Positions 8,907-17,658 of a DNA stretch of 64,000 nt are shown one piece after another. The translations under genes and the position numbers were made by a program. The stretch covers positions 241,573 to 305,572 of the forward strand of contig CAZRXG010000001.1 in the NCBI GenBank assembly GCA_964603985.1. Direction: 5' to 3'. The notes beneath the pieces are model-generated. The model saw only the letters and a list, made by a program, of their open reading frames with translations. It was not told the origin of the DNA and did no database searches. This stretch comes from CAZRXG01 sp964603985 (lineage in GTDB: Bacteria; Chloroflexota; Anaerolineae; Aggregatilineales; UBA3940). Each line of letters starts with the position of its first letter. Position 1 is the stretch's first letter.

Positions 8907-9659
8907 ATGAAGATCCTGGTAAAGTTTATCGCACGTATCGCGATTATCCTGTACGCACTTGCCGCCACCGGCATTTTCTTCTCGGTCCGGGGGCTGGTTC
9001 AATCACGCCGGGCGCGGCGCGTGGCCGTTTTCGGTCTGGAACGAGAGGCTGCACAGCAAACCCGCCGTCACTCTCTGAACACCATCCTTCTTATGCTGCT
9101 GCTTGCCAGCGCGGTCTACATTATTACTAACATCGTGGCCCCTAACCTGGAAGAGGAGGTTGCAGTGGTTGCGCCGACCGCCACGCCGATTGTCTTTGTC
9201 ACCCAGGAACCTACGGCAACGCAGCCCCTGCTGCTTTACCCCACCATCACGCCGACCCCAGGGCTAGGCCCCGCCGAGGCCCCCGAAGCCGAGATGCCAT
9301 CTGAAGAGGAGGAGATCAACGCGTGTGAGATCATCGGCTCGAACATCCAGGAGCCAACACCTGACCAGACCGTCTCCGGACAGGTGATCGTCCAGGGCCA
9401 AGCCAATATTCTGGACTTCGCGCAGTACAAATTTGAGATCAAGGGGCCTGGGACGGGCGATCAGTGGGTTGTGGTCGGGACTTTCACCAGCCCGGTGCCT
9501 GACGGCTTCCTGGGGACGTGGGATAGCACCTCACTCCAGCCGGGCAGCTACGTCCTGCGCCTGGTGGTCAGCCGCCAGGACGGATCCTATCCGACCCCTT
9601 GCGAGGTGTCCATCAACATCGTTGCTGGCGGCGCGGGTGGGTCGGAGACATCCCCCTGA
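8907..9659 (+). CDS. Membrane-anchored protein with extracytoplasmic beta domain
   Basis: This 250-residue protein of unknown function has two predicted membrane helices (about residues 5-30 and 58-80) around a short Arg-rich loop. A Thr/Pro/Glu-rich linker (TPTPG and PSEEEE) follows, and a C-terminal beta-rich domain (about 135-240) resembles the FN3-like or bacterial Ig-like repeats of secreted proteins (GSYVLRLVVSRQDG). It is followed 18 bases later by the glycosyltransferase gene, suggesting one operon. It may be a cell-envelope protein. Confidence 0.65.
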   Translation: MKILVKFIARIAIILYALAATGIFFSVRGLVQSRRARRVAVFGLEREAAQQTRRHSLNTILLMLLLASAVYIITNIVAPNLEEEVAVVAPTATPIVFVTQEPTATQPLLLYPTITPTPGLGPAEAPEAEMPSEEEEINACEIIGSNIQEPTPDQTVSGQVIVQGQANILDFAQYKFEIKGPGTGDQWVVVGTFTSPVPDGFLGTWDSTSLQPGSYVLRLVVSRQDGSYPTPCEVSINIVAGGAGGSETSP

Positions 9660-9677
9660 TCAGCGAAGAGTGGATAG

Positions 9678-11906
9678 ATGCGCCGTTTCCTTAAGAACGC
9701 AACCGGCCACCGTGCTGCGGCAGCCATCCTGCTGCTATACCTGCTCCTGGCGACCGTCTACAACCTGACCAACCCTCTCTTCGAATCCCCTGACGAACTG
9801 CTGCACTACGGTTTCATCCGCTACCTGCACCAGGAACGCCGCCTGCCCGTCGTCGATCTGGACGGCCCGCTGACCGAATACCACCAGCCCCCGCTCTATT
9901 ACGTTCTCACCGCGCTGGTGACCGCCCCGCTGCCCGACGGCGAGTTGGAGACCCACACACTGATCAACCCCTTCTGGGGCTACGAGATCGGCGCGGTGGG
10001 CGACGACAACAAGAACCAGTACCTTCACGGCCCTGAGCAGCGCTTCCCCTTCGACGCCACGACGTGGGCCGTCCACCTGACGCGCGCCCTCTCAACCGTT
10101 TTTGGCTGCGGAGTTCTGGTGCTGGTCTACCTGCTCGCGCTGCGATTCGTCCCCCAACCCCTCGCTACCGCCAGTACGGCGATTGTCGCTTTCACGCCCA
10201 ACTTTTTGCTGACGAGCGGCTCTATCACCAACGACTCACTGGTCATCCTGCTGAGCACGGCGAGCGGCCTGCTGATCGTCGATCTGGCGGCGAAGCGGGA
10301 GCCGCCGTCGTTGGCCTACCTCGTAAGCCTGGCCGCGTTGCTCGGGCTGGGCATGCTGACCAAGCTCAGTGCGTGGCCGCTGCTTCCCCTGTCCGCGCTG
10401 GCGGTCACGCTGCTTGCCCTGCGGCTGAAGTCCTGGCGAGTCTTTTTCGTGTCCGGGGCGATCCTGCTGGCCGGGGTGGGGCTGCTCGGTGGGTGGTGGG
10501 CGCTGCGCAATCTGCGACTGTACGGCGACCTGACCGGCCTGTCAAGCATGTGGGCCGTGTGGGGCGTCCGCGAGCCGTTGACCCTGTCCACTTACTTGGT
10601 TGAGCTGCGCTACTTCCGCACCACCTTCTGGGCCAACTTCGGGTACGGCAACGTGCCGGTGGCCGGGTGGGTATACACGCTGCTGGACATGGCCGTCGTC
10701 GGTGGGGCTGTCGGGCTGCTGGTGGCGCTTATCACCCGCCGGGAAGATGCCCGACGAAATCCCGGCCTTCGCAATCAGATCATCGTCCTGGCAGTCTGGG
10801 CGGCACTGACATTTGGTGCGTTGGTCTGGTACCTGCAACGCACGCAAGCCGTGACCGGGCGTCAGCTCTACCCGGTCCTGCCTATCATCGCACTGGGGCT
10901 GGTCGTGGGATGGAGCACCTTTGTACCCGGCAGGTGGCACAACCATCTGGCGGCTGCCATTGCTGCCCTGATGCTCGCCTTCGCCGTCGGCGCGTGGCTG
11001 ATTGCCCTTGTCCCCGCTTACCGCCCCTCACCGCGTTTGCAAGCCGAGCAGGCCGATCAGGCCATCGCCAATCGCCTGGACTGGCAACTGGGCGAAACTG
11101 CCACGCTGCTGGGATACACTCCCTCCCAGGAGATCGTCACCCCCGGCGGGGAGGTCACCATCACCCTCTACTGGCAGCCGTCTGGCACGCCGGATCGGAA
11201 TTACACCGTCTTCCTTCACCTCTTTGGGGTGAATAACGCCCTGGTCGGGGGCCGGGACACGTACCCCGGTTTGGGCAACGACCCGACCCTCTACTGGCGG
11301 CCCGGCGAGATCATCGAGGACGCGATCCCCGTCCGGGTCGCGCCGGACGCCGAGGGGCCTGTTTTGCTCGACATTGAGGTAGGGCTTTACGATCTGGAGA
11401 CGGGTGAGCGGCTGCCCGTGCATGACCCGGCGGGCAACGTCGTCGGGTATCCGGTTATCGGGCACATCAAGTTGGAGGGGGAGGGGCAGGCCGGGGTTGT
11501 GCCCACCCACCCGCTCGACATCACCTTCAAAGATGGGTTGACACTGAGCGGCTACGATCTATCCACGACGACGCCCCAACCGGGCGAGCCGCTCACTGTG
11601 ACGCTTTACTGGGCGCCGTCCGGCCCGCTGGCAGCGGACTACACTGTATTTGCCCATCTGGTCAATGACGCGGGAAGCATTGTCGCCCAGGGTGACGGGC
11701 CGCCCTGCGGCGGGCGCTACCCGACTACCGCCTGGGCGGCGGGAGAGCATCTGGCAGATGCCCACGTGATCTACCTTCCTCCCGATGCCCCGCCGGGCAC
11801 CTATCACCTGCTGGTCGGGCTTTACGACGCCCAGGGCGGCGCACGGTTGCCCCTGGTGGCGGGCGACGATCACGTTCCCCTGGAAGAGGCTATTCGCATT
11901 CCGTAG
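9678..11906 (+). CDS. PMT/DUF2142-like membrane glycosyltransferase
   Basis: This 742-residue integral membrane protein has about ten predicted helices in its first 440 residues and a beta-rich extracytoplasmic C-terminal region containing two similar halves (EVTITLYWQPSG and PLTVTLYWAPSGP). An early luminal loop has the acidic FESPDELLHYGF and EYHQPPLYYVL motifs of the DUF2142 and GT-C type glycosyltransferases, which use polyprenyl-phosphate sugars. The acceptor is unknown. The architecture closely parallels the gene at 19678-22530 on the other strand, including the repeated C-terminal domain. It converges with the mocA fusion, leaving only 8 bases between the stop codons. Confidence 0.8.
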   Translation: MRRFLKNATGHRAAAAILLLYLLLATVYNLTNPLFESPDELLHYGFIRYLHQERRLPVVDLDGPLTEYHQPPLYYVLTALVTAPLPDGELETHTLINPFWGYEIGAVGDDNKNQYLHGPEQRFPFDATTWAVHLTRALSTVFGCGVLVLVYLLALRFVPQPLATASTAIVAFTPNFLLTSGSITNDSLVILLSTASGLLIVDLAAKREPPSLAYLVSLAALLGLGMLTKLSAWPLLPLSALAVTLLALRLKSWRVFFVSGAILLAGVGLLGGWWALRNLRLYGDLTGLSSMWAVWGVREPLTLSTYLVELRYFRTTFWANFGYGNVPVAGWVYTLLDMAVVGGAVGLLVALITRREDARRNPGLRNQIIVLAVWAALTFGALVWYLQRTQAVTGRQLYPVLPIIALGLVVGWSTFVPGRWHNHLAAAIAALMLAFAVGAWLIALVPAYRPSPRLQAEQADQAIANRLDWQLGETATLLGYTPSQEIVTPGGEVTITLYWQPSGTPDRNYTVFLHLFGVNNALVGGRDTYPGLGNDPTLYWRPGEIIEDAIPVRVAPDAEGPVLLDIEVGLYDLETGERLPVHDPAGNVVGYPVIGHIKLEGEGQAGVVPTHPLDITFKDGLTLSGYDLSTTTPQPGEPLTVTLYWAPSGPLAADYTVFAHLVNDAGSIVAQGDGPPCGGRYPTTAWAAGEHLADAHVIYLPPDAPPGTYHLLVGLYDAQGGARLPLVAGDDHVPLEEAIRIP

Positions 11907-11914
11907 CGGCGAGG

Positions 11915-13264
11915 TTATCCATCACCCCCGCGCGCCTGCCGGTAGTCGCCAGGGGTGTCTATGTCCCGGATGACGGTGTTCGTATCCACGACCATGTGAT
12001 AGATCTCGTGCTGATTCGCCTGGAGGACGTTACGCGGGGCTGCGTCCGGCGGCAAATCGATGATCGCCTGCCAGAAAGCCCGATCGATCAGCACCGGATG
12101 CCCTCGTTGGCCCTGATAGCTGGGTGCGATGATGCGTCCCCGCCCCTGGTGGTAGGCTTGCAGCACGCCCCCGATCACGTCCTGCTTGGTCATCGGCTGG
12201 TCGCCCAGGACGACCAGACAGGCGTCGCTCGTGTGCCAGATCGCCCTCAGCCCGACCTGGAGCGACGAGACCATTTCCTCCGGGGCGTAGTTCGGGTTGT
12301 GGATCACCCGCACCGGCAGATCGGCGACCTGCTCCTGTATCGCCTCCATCCACTGCCCGGCGACGAGGGTCACTTCGTACAGGTCACAGGCTGAAACCTG
12401 CTCACAGACCTGCCGGATGATCGTCCTGCCGCCCCAATCCATCAGCAGCTTCGACTCTCCCATTCGCCGCGACTCCCCGGCGGCGAGGATCACCGCGCCC
12501 ACCCGCCGCCGCGCTTCCCAGATGGGATTGTCTTCCTCCACCGCGCCGATCAGCACACGCTCGATGTTGGCGTCGGTGAGAAGGTATCCTGCCACCTCGC
12601 GCGCCAACGGCAGCGTCTCCGGCGTGACCTTGTTCAGCAGGGGGATGATCCGCGCCCCCGGTGGAACGCGCTTCAAGCCAAACTGGGGGTGCATCAACAC
12701 GGCGGCCATCAACTGCGTCGTGACCGGGCTGCCGAGCGGATGCCCAATCAGGCTGTGGATCACCTCCGCCCCGTAGATCGTATCCTCGCCGAGCGGCTGC
12801 CCCAGCGCGTCGATGCCCGCCACCAGCACCACAATGGTCGCCGAAGCAGGCATGGCCGGTTCGTGGGGGAGAGGGGCCTTCATCGGCAGGCGGCGGGAAC
12901 CGTCGGCCTCGACCAGCAGAACGTCCAAATACGACGCCGGGGCGAGATTCTCATCCAGCCACGAGGGACGCACCCCGCGAACCCTATTGTCCGGTTCCAA
13001 CTTGGCGAAGACAAAAACGTGGCGATGCTGCTCGATCTGCTCAGGCAGTGACGCAGGCAGACGCATCCCATGCCCGAAGCCAACCCGCTGCGGTGCGTGG
13101 TGCAGATCACCCTGCGGGACGCGCGTGGTTGTGGTAGTGACCACGCGCCAGCCCTCGCGCATGAGTTCACCGGCCAGCCGGAACATGGCGCGCGTCTTAC
13201 CACCCGCGCCCACAAAGGCGACGACATCTCCCTGCCTGACTACCAACGCCTGTGCCAAATTCAT
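11915..13264 (-). CDS. YqeC-MocA fusion, molybdenum hydroxylase accessory protein
   Basis: Residues 1-250 resemble YqeC, the putative selenium-dependent hydroxylase accessory protein, with a P-loop-like VAFVGAGGKTRAMF (15-28), TTTTTRVP and VEADGSRRLPMKAP. Residues 256-449 are a MobA-like nucleotidyltransferase of the MocA type with LAAGESRRMGESKLL (260-274), GDQPMT and GHPVLIDRAFW. MocA transfers CMP to molybdopterin to make the MCD cofactor of hydroxylases. Both functions in one chain is notable because they are separate in most genomes. It lies 23 bases downstream of the xanthine dehydrogenase large subunit, so it is probably co-expressed. Confidence 0.9.
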   Translation of the reverse strand: MNLAQALVVRQGDVVAFVGAGGKTRAMFRLAGELMREGWRVVTTTTTRVPQGDLHHAPQRVGFGHGMRLPASLPEQIEQHRHVFVFAKLEPDNRVRGVRPSWLDENLAPASYLDVLLVEADGSRRLPMKAPLPHEPAMPASATIVVLVAGIDALGQPLGEDTIYGAEVIHSLIGHPLGSPVTTQLMAAVLMHPQFGLKRVPPGARIIPLLNKVTPETLPLAREVAGYLLTDANIERVLIGAVEEDNPIWEARRRVGAVILAAGESRRMGESKLLMDWGGRTIIRQVCEQVSACDLYEVTLVAGQWMEAIQEQVADLPVRVIHNPNYAPEEMVSSLQVGLRAIWHTSDACLVVLGDQPMTKQDVIGGVLQAYHQGRGRIIAPSYQGQRGHPVLIDRAFWQAIIDLPPDAAPRNVLQANQHEIYHMVVDTNTVIRDIDTPGDYRQARGGDG

Positions 13265-13287
13265 GGGTTTTGTCCAGGGGGGAATAC

Positions 13288-15504
13288 CTAATCACCCAGT
13301 CCGGCGGCGCGCAGCCGCAAAGCGAGCCGCTCCGGGGTGACCGGCAGGTCGTCGAACCAGATGCCGGTCGCATCGTGGAGCGCCGCCACAAGCGCAGGCG
13401 CAAGCGGCAGGAACGGCATCTCGCCCATGCCTCGCGCACCCCAGGGGCCGGTGGGATCGGCGTATTCGAGGATCACCGGCCTGACGCTGTCGGGCACGTC
13501 GAGCACGGTTGGGATCAGGTAGGTGCTCAGATGCTGTGTCTGCACGTGTCCCTCGTGCATCCGGAAGTCCTCCATGATGGCGTAGCCCTGCGCCTGCACA
13601 ATCGCCCCTTCGATCTGCCCCTCGACCAGCCTGGGGTTAATGGCCCGCCCGACATCGTTGGCACATACCACGTTCAGGATGTGAATGAAACCGGTCTCCA
13701 GATCCACTTCCAACTCGACCGCCTCGGCGACGTAACCGTAGGCGAAGTTCGGCTTGCACTGACCCGTCTCCGGGTCGTACATGGATGTTTTTGGGGCGTG
13801 ATAGGTGTACGCTCCAACGGCAGGGCGCTCCTCGTTCTGCCACGCCTGGAGCGCCGCCTCTGCCGCCCCCCGGATCGCGTTCCCGGACATAAACGTCATG
13901 CGCGAAGCCGACACGCTACCTGAGTTGCCCGTGTAGGCGGTGTCGGAAACGACCAGGTTGACCTTCTCCAGCGGCACACCAACCGCCTCGGCGGCCATCT
14001 GGGTCATGGCAGTGTGGGTTCCCTGCCCGACATCGGCTGCAGCGTGGCGCAGCACAACCTGCTCGATCTCGCTCTCGCCGTGCAGCTCGATGATCGCGTC
14101 GCACTGCTCCGGCGCGCCGTAGCTGAAACCCACGTTCTTGAAGGCCGCCGCGATACCGATCCCGCGCCGACTGGTCGGCTCGGGCGGCTCCGGCGCGGCA
14201 GTGCGTTTCCACGCCTGACCGTCGTGCTCCCACCAACCGCTTTGGCGGGCGCATTCTTCGACGACCTCCACAATCGTGACCCCCTCCGGCAGCGGCGTGC
14301 CGACGGTCATCAGATCGCCTTCGCGCAGTAGGTTCCTCATGCGTATCTCGACCGGGTCGATGTCCAGCGCCTCGGCCAGTTTGTTCATCTGGCCTTCCGC
14401 CGCGAGGGCACCCTGCGGCCCGCCGAACCCCCGGAAGGCCCCGGCTGGCAGGTTGTTGGTGTAGATGGCGTAGGTATCAACGTGGGCGTTGGGGATCACG
14501 TAGGGGCCGGTGCACATCAGGTGGGCGTTGCCCAGCACCTTGGTCGAGGTGTAAGCGTAGGCTCCCGCGTCGCCAACGACCGTTATCTCGACGGCGACGA
14601 CCTTACCCTCACGCGTGGCTCCCCACTTCGCCTTGATCGTGACCGGGTGGCGCTTATGGTGGCCCTTGATCGACTCCTCGCGGCTCCAGAGGATGCGGAC
14701 CGGGCGTTGCAGCTTCCAGGTAGCCAATGCCAGCACGATCTGGACCGACATGTCCTCGCGCCCGCCAAATGCCCCGCCGATGGCCGGGTAGACCACCCGC
14801 ACCTGCTCCGGCGGCAGGCCGAGCGCGTGGTAGATCTGCTCCTGATCCTCGTGCGTCCATTGCCCCGCCACCTCGACCGTAACACGTCCCTCTTCGTCAA
14901 TGTAGGCCAGCCCGGCCTCCGGCTGGAGATATGCATGCTCCTGCCAGGAGGTGGTGTACGTTCCCTCGACGACGACATCGGCTGCTTTCCAACCGGCGTC
15001 CATGTCACCTTTGCGGATGCGGTAGTGAGTGACGACGTTGTTGTGTGCGTCGGGATGCAACTGGGGCGCGCCTTCTTCCATCGCCTCGAAGGGGTCGAAG
15101 ACCGCCGGCAAATCCTCGTACTCAACCTGGATCAGGTCGCAGGCGGCGGCAGCAGCCTCTTCCGTCTCCGCGACGACCAGCGCTACCTGGTCCATCGTGG
15201 TGCGCACGATGTCCGCGCCAGGCTTATCGCTGCCCGGCCCGCACAGGACCGGCTGGTCGGGCATGATCAGGCCATACTCGTTGACCGGCACGTCCTGGGC
15301 GGTGAACACTGCCACCACGCCGGGATAGGCTGCTGCCTGGCCGGTGTCTATCGAGAGGATGCGCGCATGCACCCGCTCGGAGAAGAGCACTTTCATGTGC
15401 AGCATGCCTTCCATGCTCAGGTCGCCGGGGAACAATGTTTCGCCGGTGACCTTCCCAACGGCATCCACTCGCTGTACGTTCTTGCCGACGATTCTGGTCG
15501 TCAT
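13288..15504 (-). CDS. Xanthine dehydrogenase family molybdopterin-binding subunit
   Basis: This is the catalytic large subunit of a molybdenum hydroxylase, 738 residues. The Mo-cofactor motifs are GGAFGGRED (243-251) and AFRGFGGPQ (356-364), and the catalytic glutamate lies in ARGMGE (E695). The REESIKGHHKRHP stretch (about 275-287) is characteristic of the xanthine or purine dehydrogenase group rather than CO dehydrogenase. It should hydroxylate hypoxanthine, xanthine or a related N-heterocycle, passing electrons to the FeS and FAD subunits at 17659-19086. The neighbouring YqeC-MocA gene raises the possibility of a selenium-containing cofactor. AGGAGC precedes the ATG. Confidence 0.93.
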   Translation of the reverse strand: MTTRIVGKNVQRVDAVGKVTGETLFPGDLSMEGMLHMKVLFSERVHARILSIDTGQAAAYPGVVAVFTAQDVPVNEYGLIMPDQPVLCGPGSDKPGADIVRTTMDQVALVVAETEEAAAAACDLIQVEYEDLPAVFDPFEAMEEGAPQLHPDAHNNVVTHYRIRKGDMDAGWKAADVVVEGTYTTSWQEHAYLQPEAGLAYIDEEGRVTVEVAGQWTHEDQEQIYHALGLPPEQVRVVYPAIGGAFGGREDMSVQIVLALATWKLQRPVRILWSREESIKGHHKRHPVTIKAKWGATREGKVVAVEITVVGDAGAYAYTSTKVLGNAHLMCTGPYVIPNAHVDTYAIYTNNLPAGAFRGFGGPQGALAAEGQMNKLAEALDIDPVEIRMRNLLREGDLMTVGTPLPEGVTIVEVVEECARQSGWWEHDGQAWKRTAAPEPPEPTSRRGIGIAAAFKNVGFSYGAPEQCDAIIELHGESEIEQVVLRHAAADVGQGTHTAMTQMAAEAVGVPLEKVNLVVSDTAYTGNSGSVSASRMTFMSGNAIRGAAEAALQAWQNEERPAVGAYTYHAPKTSMYDPETGQCKPNFAYGYVAEAVELEVDLETGFIHILNVVCANDVGRAINPRLVEGQIEGAIVQAQGYAIMEDFRMHEGHVQTQHLSTYLIPTVLDVPDSVRPVILEYADPTGPWGARGMGEMPFLPLAPALVAALHDATGIWFDDLPVTPERLALRLRAAGLGD

Positions 15505-15520
15505 ACGTTACTGCTCCTGG

Positions 15521-17257
15521 CTATGATGATTCTCCCTGGTAGCGAATCCATTCAGTCTCCTGGGCGATGATGCGCCGCAAGATCGCGACTGCTGCCGCGT
15601 AAGTCGGGTCCATCCCCCGGTAGGAGAGGCTGCCCGCGCCCAGGTTTCGCCCCTTGCCGAGTGGCTTATCCGAGGCGTAGTGAATGATGCCCACATCGAA
15701 GGTCTGTGCCGGGTAGAGCGACACGATCTCGTTGTAGGGGTGCCGCTTGGGCCGTATCAACTCGTACACAGCCGATAGGAAAGGCCCGGCCTCCATCTCG
15801 ATATCGGTGTATCCCTCACGGTAGAAGACGCTCATGTAGCGCGCGTTTTGAAGATAGGTTCCGCGTACAGAAACAGACTTCTGGTTGTCCAGCACGGTCC
15901 CATAGGCGAGGTAGGGGGCTACGTCGGCAGCCGAAAAGCAGTTGTGAAGCAGGTAGGTACTCGTCGAATGCTCGTCGTGCACGACGGTCGGGATCATCAC
16001 GTCGCCGACACGCCCATTGAGCGTGGCTGCCTTTCCCATGAGATACAGCCCGGCCAACTGCCCGACGTTCTCGGAGACCCTGGTTAGGATCTCGTAGGCT
16101 GCCGTGCCCAGCGGGTAATCGATATTGAAGATCAGCGCGCTGCTCTGCTCCAGCAGGTCGACCCCATCCCGGCACAGACGCGGGTCGAGCCAGTCCGGCC
16201 TGACCCTGCCGACCTCGATCACCTGCGCGTCCAGGTCGAAGCCGTGCTCGCTGGAGACGCGGTGAATGCCGAGTGTGCGCTCCGCCTCCGCCCGTTCCGT
16301 GCGGATTTCCGTTTCCCTGTCCTGCATGTACTTTTTGAGCGTGTAGTAGAAGAAGTTTTCGCGGCTGCTGGGGACGGAATCTGTCTCGATGTACCTGTAT
16401 TCGGTCAGCAACTCATCGTGCCCGGCCTCCTCGATGTACGCCAGCAGCGTGCCGCGCTGGCGCAGGGCATAACCCGACCACAGATTAACCAGGCTGTGTG
16501 TGTTGCTGCTGACGAAGTAGACCCGCCGGTTTTCGTAGTCGATGTCGGGTGTATTGGCCCGCACGTGCAGCCACCAGTGCCGGGTTGCCTTGCGGTAATC
16601 CGTCAGCGAACCGGCCAGCAGGCGCAGCGCGAAGCGCTTGGGTTCTTCTGACATAGCACGCAGGGTGAGCACGGTTTCCTCTCCCCAGGCGGCGTGCAGC
16701 CGCTCGAAATCATCCAGGCTGATCCCCAGCGCCGCCGCCAGCGTGGCCTGCTCGTCCTCCGTCAGCGTGCGGTGATCCCCTAACTGGTCCAGAAAGGTGC
16801 GTGCCTGCGCACTCGAAAGGATGCGGTGCAGCTTGTTCCACTCGATCTGGTAGGCTGTCAGCATCGGGATGATGTCGTCGATATCGGAGCGGCTGGCGAT
16901 GTAGAGCGCCAGTGTCTCTTCACCGTCGAAGTACGAGCGACGCCGCCGCGCCTGTGCCGACACTTCCTGCCAGGTCTCAACAGGGTATCCCCAGCGCTCG
17001 AAGACTGCGCTGCGCTGCCCCAGGAGCACCAGTCTGGTCACTGTAATACACGGTGGGAGCCGCAGCGACGAGTAGATCAGCGCCGAGACGTCGGGAGCAG
17101 GCTCGTCGGCATCGGTGTGCAGCAGCGAGTCCATCCCGATGTGAGACTCGGTGAGAGTCTCTATCGCGATCTCACCTGTGCTTCGCAGTAGCGAATAATA
17201 GGTGCGGATGTATAACTCGATTGCGTCGCTGTCGGTGCGCGGGACTGTGCGTTCCAT
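15521..17257 (-). CDS. Uncharacterised protein with nucleoside-phosphorylase-like C-terminus
   Basis: This 578-residue protein matches no family I know well, though it may belong to a DUF of similar length (DUF6909). Residues 1-370 are mixed helical with no recognised motif. Residues 370-565 show a spaced set typical of the PNP/UDP phosphorylase fold: GKAATLNGRVGDVMIP (408-423), DIEMEAGPF (485-493, compare the ribose-binding MExA motif) and HYASDKPLG (526-534, compare the catalytic SD motif). It lies between the molybdenum subunit and a two-helix membrane protein, suggesting work on a nucleoside or nucleotide before base oxidation. AMP nucleosidase also places extra sequence before such a fold. 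The function is inferred. Confidence 0.7.
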   Translation of the reverse strand: MERTVPRTDSDAIELYIRTYYSLLRSTGEIAIETLTESHIGMDSLLHTDADEPAPDVSALIYSSLRLPPCITVTRLVLLGQRSAVFERWGYPVETWQEVSAQARRRRSYFDGEETLALYIASRSDIDDIIPMLTAYQIEWNKLHRILSSAQARTFLDQLGDHRTLTEDEQATLAAALGISLDDFERLHAAWGEETVLTLRAMSEEPKRFALRLLAGSLTDYRKATRHWWLHVRANTPDIDYENRRVYFVSSNTHSLVNLWSGYALRQRGTLLAYIEEAGHDELLTEYRYIETDSVPSSRENFFYYTLKKYMQDRETEIRTERAEAERTLGIHRVSSEHGFDLDAQVIEVGRVRPDWLDPRLCRDGVDLLEQSSALIFNIDYPLGTAAYEILTRVSENVGQLAGLYLMGKAATLNGRVGDVMIPTVVHDEHSTSTYLLHNCFSAADVAPYLAYGTVLDNQKSVSVRGTYLQNARYMSVFYREGYTDIEMEAGPFLSAVYELIRPKRHPYNEIVSLYPAQTFDVGIIHYASDKPLGKGRNLGAGSLSYRGMDPTYAAAVAILRRIIAQETEWIRYQGESS

Positions 17258-17278
17258 ATGATCAACCCGGTGACGCTA

Positions 17279-17650
17279 TCAGCGCCGGCTCTTCTTCTTT
17301 TTCTTCTGCTTCTCGGTTCGCAAATCTGCCAGGCGCACGTCCAACTCATTCTCGCCGGACGGCTTCATAATAAGGGACAAAGGGATCATCAGGATCACAA
17401 AGAAGATCAGGAAAAAGGCCGCCGTCACCACCAGCCGTTGCGTGATCAGCGACCAGTTCTTGGGGAATGCGATGGGGAAGACGGTCAGCCCCACCCCGCC
17501 GAGCTTTAGATCGGTCGTCGCCATCCACTCGATGATAGAGGGTGATGCCAGGTACGCCAGCACCCCCAGGACGACTATCACCACAAACCCGATAAAGGGC
17601 AGCATCGGGTTACGTGCCTCTTCCTTGTACTCAGGTTCCAGGTGGCTCAT
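17279..17650 (-). CDS. Small two-helix membrane protein
   Basis: This 123-residue protein has two hydrophobic helices (about residues 17-38 and 68-93) and a strongly basic C-terminal tail rich in Lys and Arg. It lies 8 bases after the FAD/FeS subunit stop and 21 bases before the next gene, so it belongs to the hydroxylase operon. The function is unknown; it could tether a partner to the membrane. Confidence 0.7.
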   Translation of the reverse strand: MSHLEPEYKEEARNPMLPFIGFVVIVVLGVLAYLASPSIIEWMATTDLKLGGVGLTVFPIAFPKNWSLITQRLVVTAAFFLIFFVILMIPLSLIMKPSGENELDVRLADLRTEKQKKKKKSRR

Positions 17651-17658
17651 GCGATTGT

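Noticed and set aside
14482..15570. Long plus-strand open frame of 362 codons
   Set aside because: It is antisense to the xanthine dehydrogenase large subunit, has no recognisable domain, and is expected by chance in GC-rich coding DNA.
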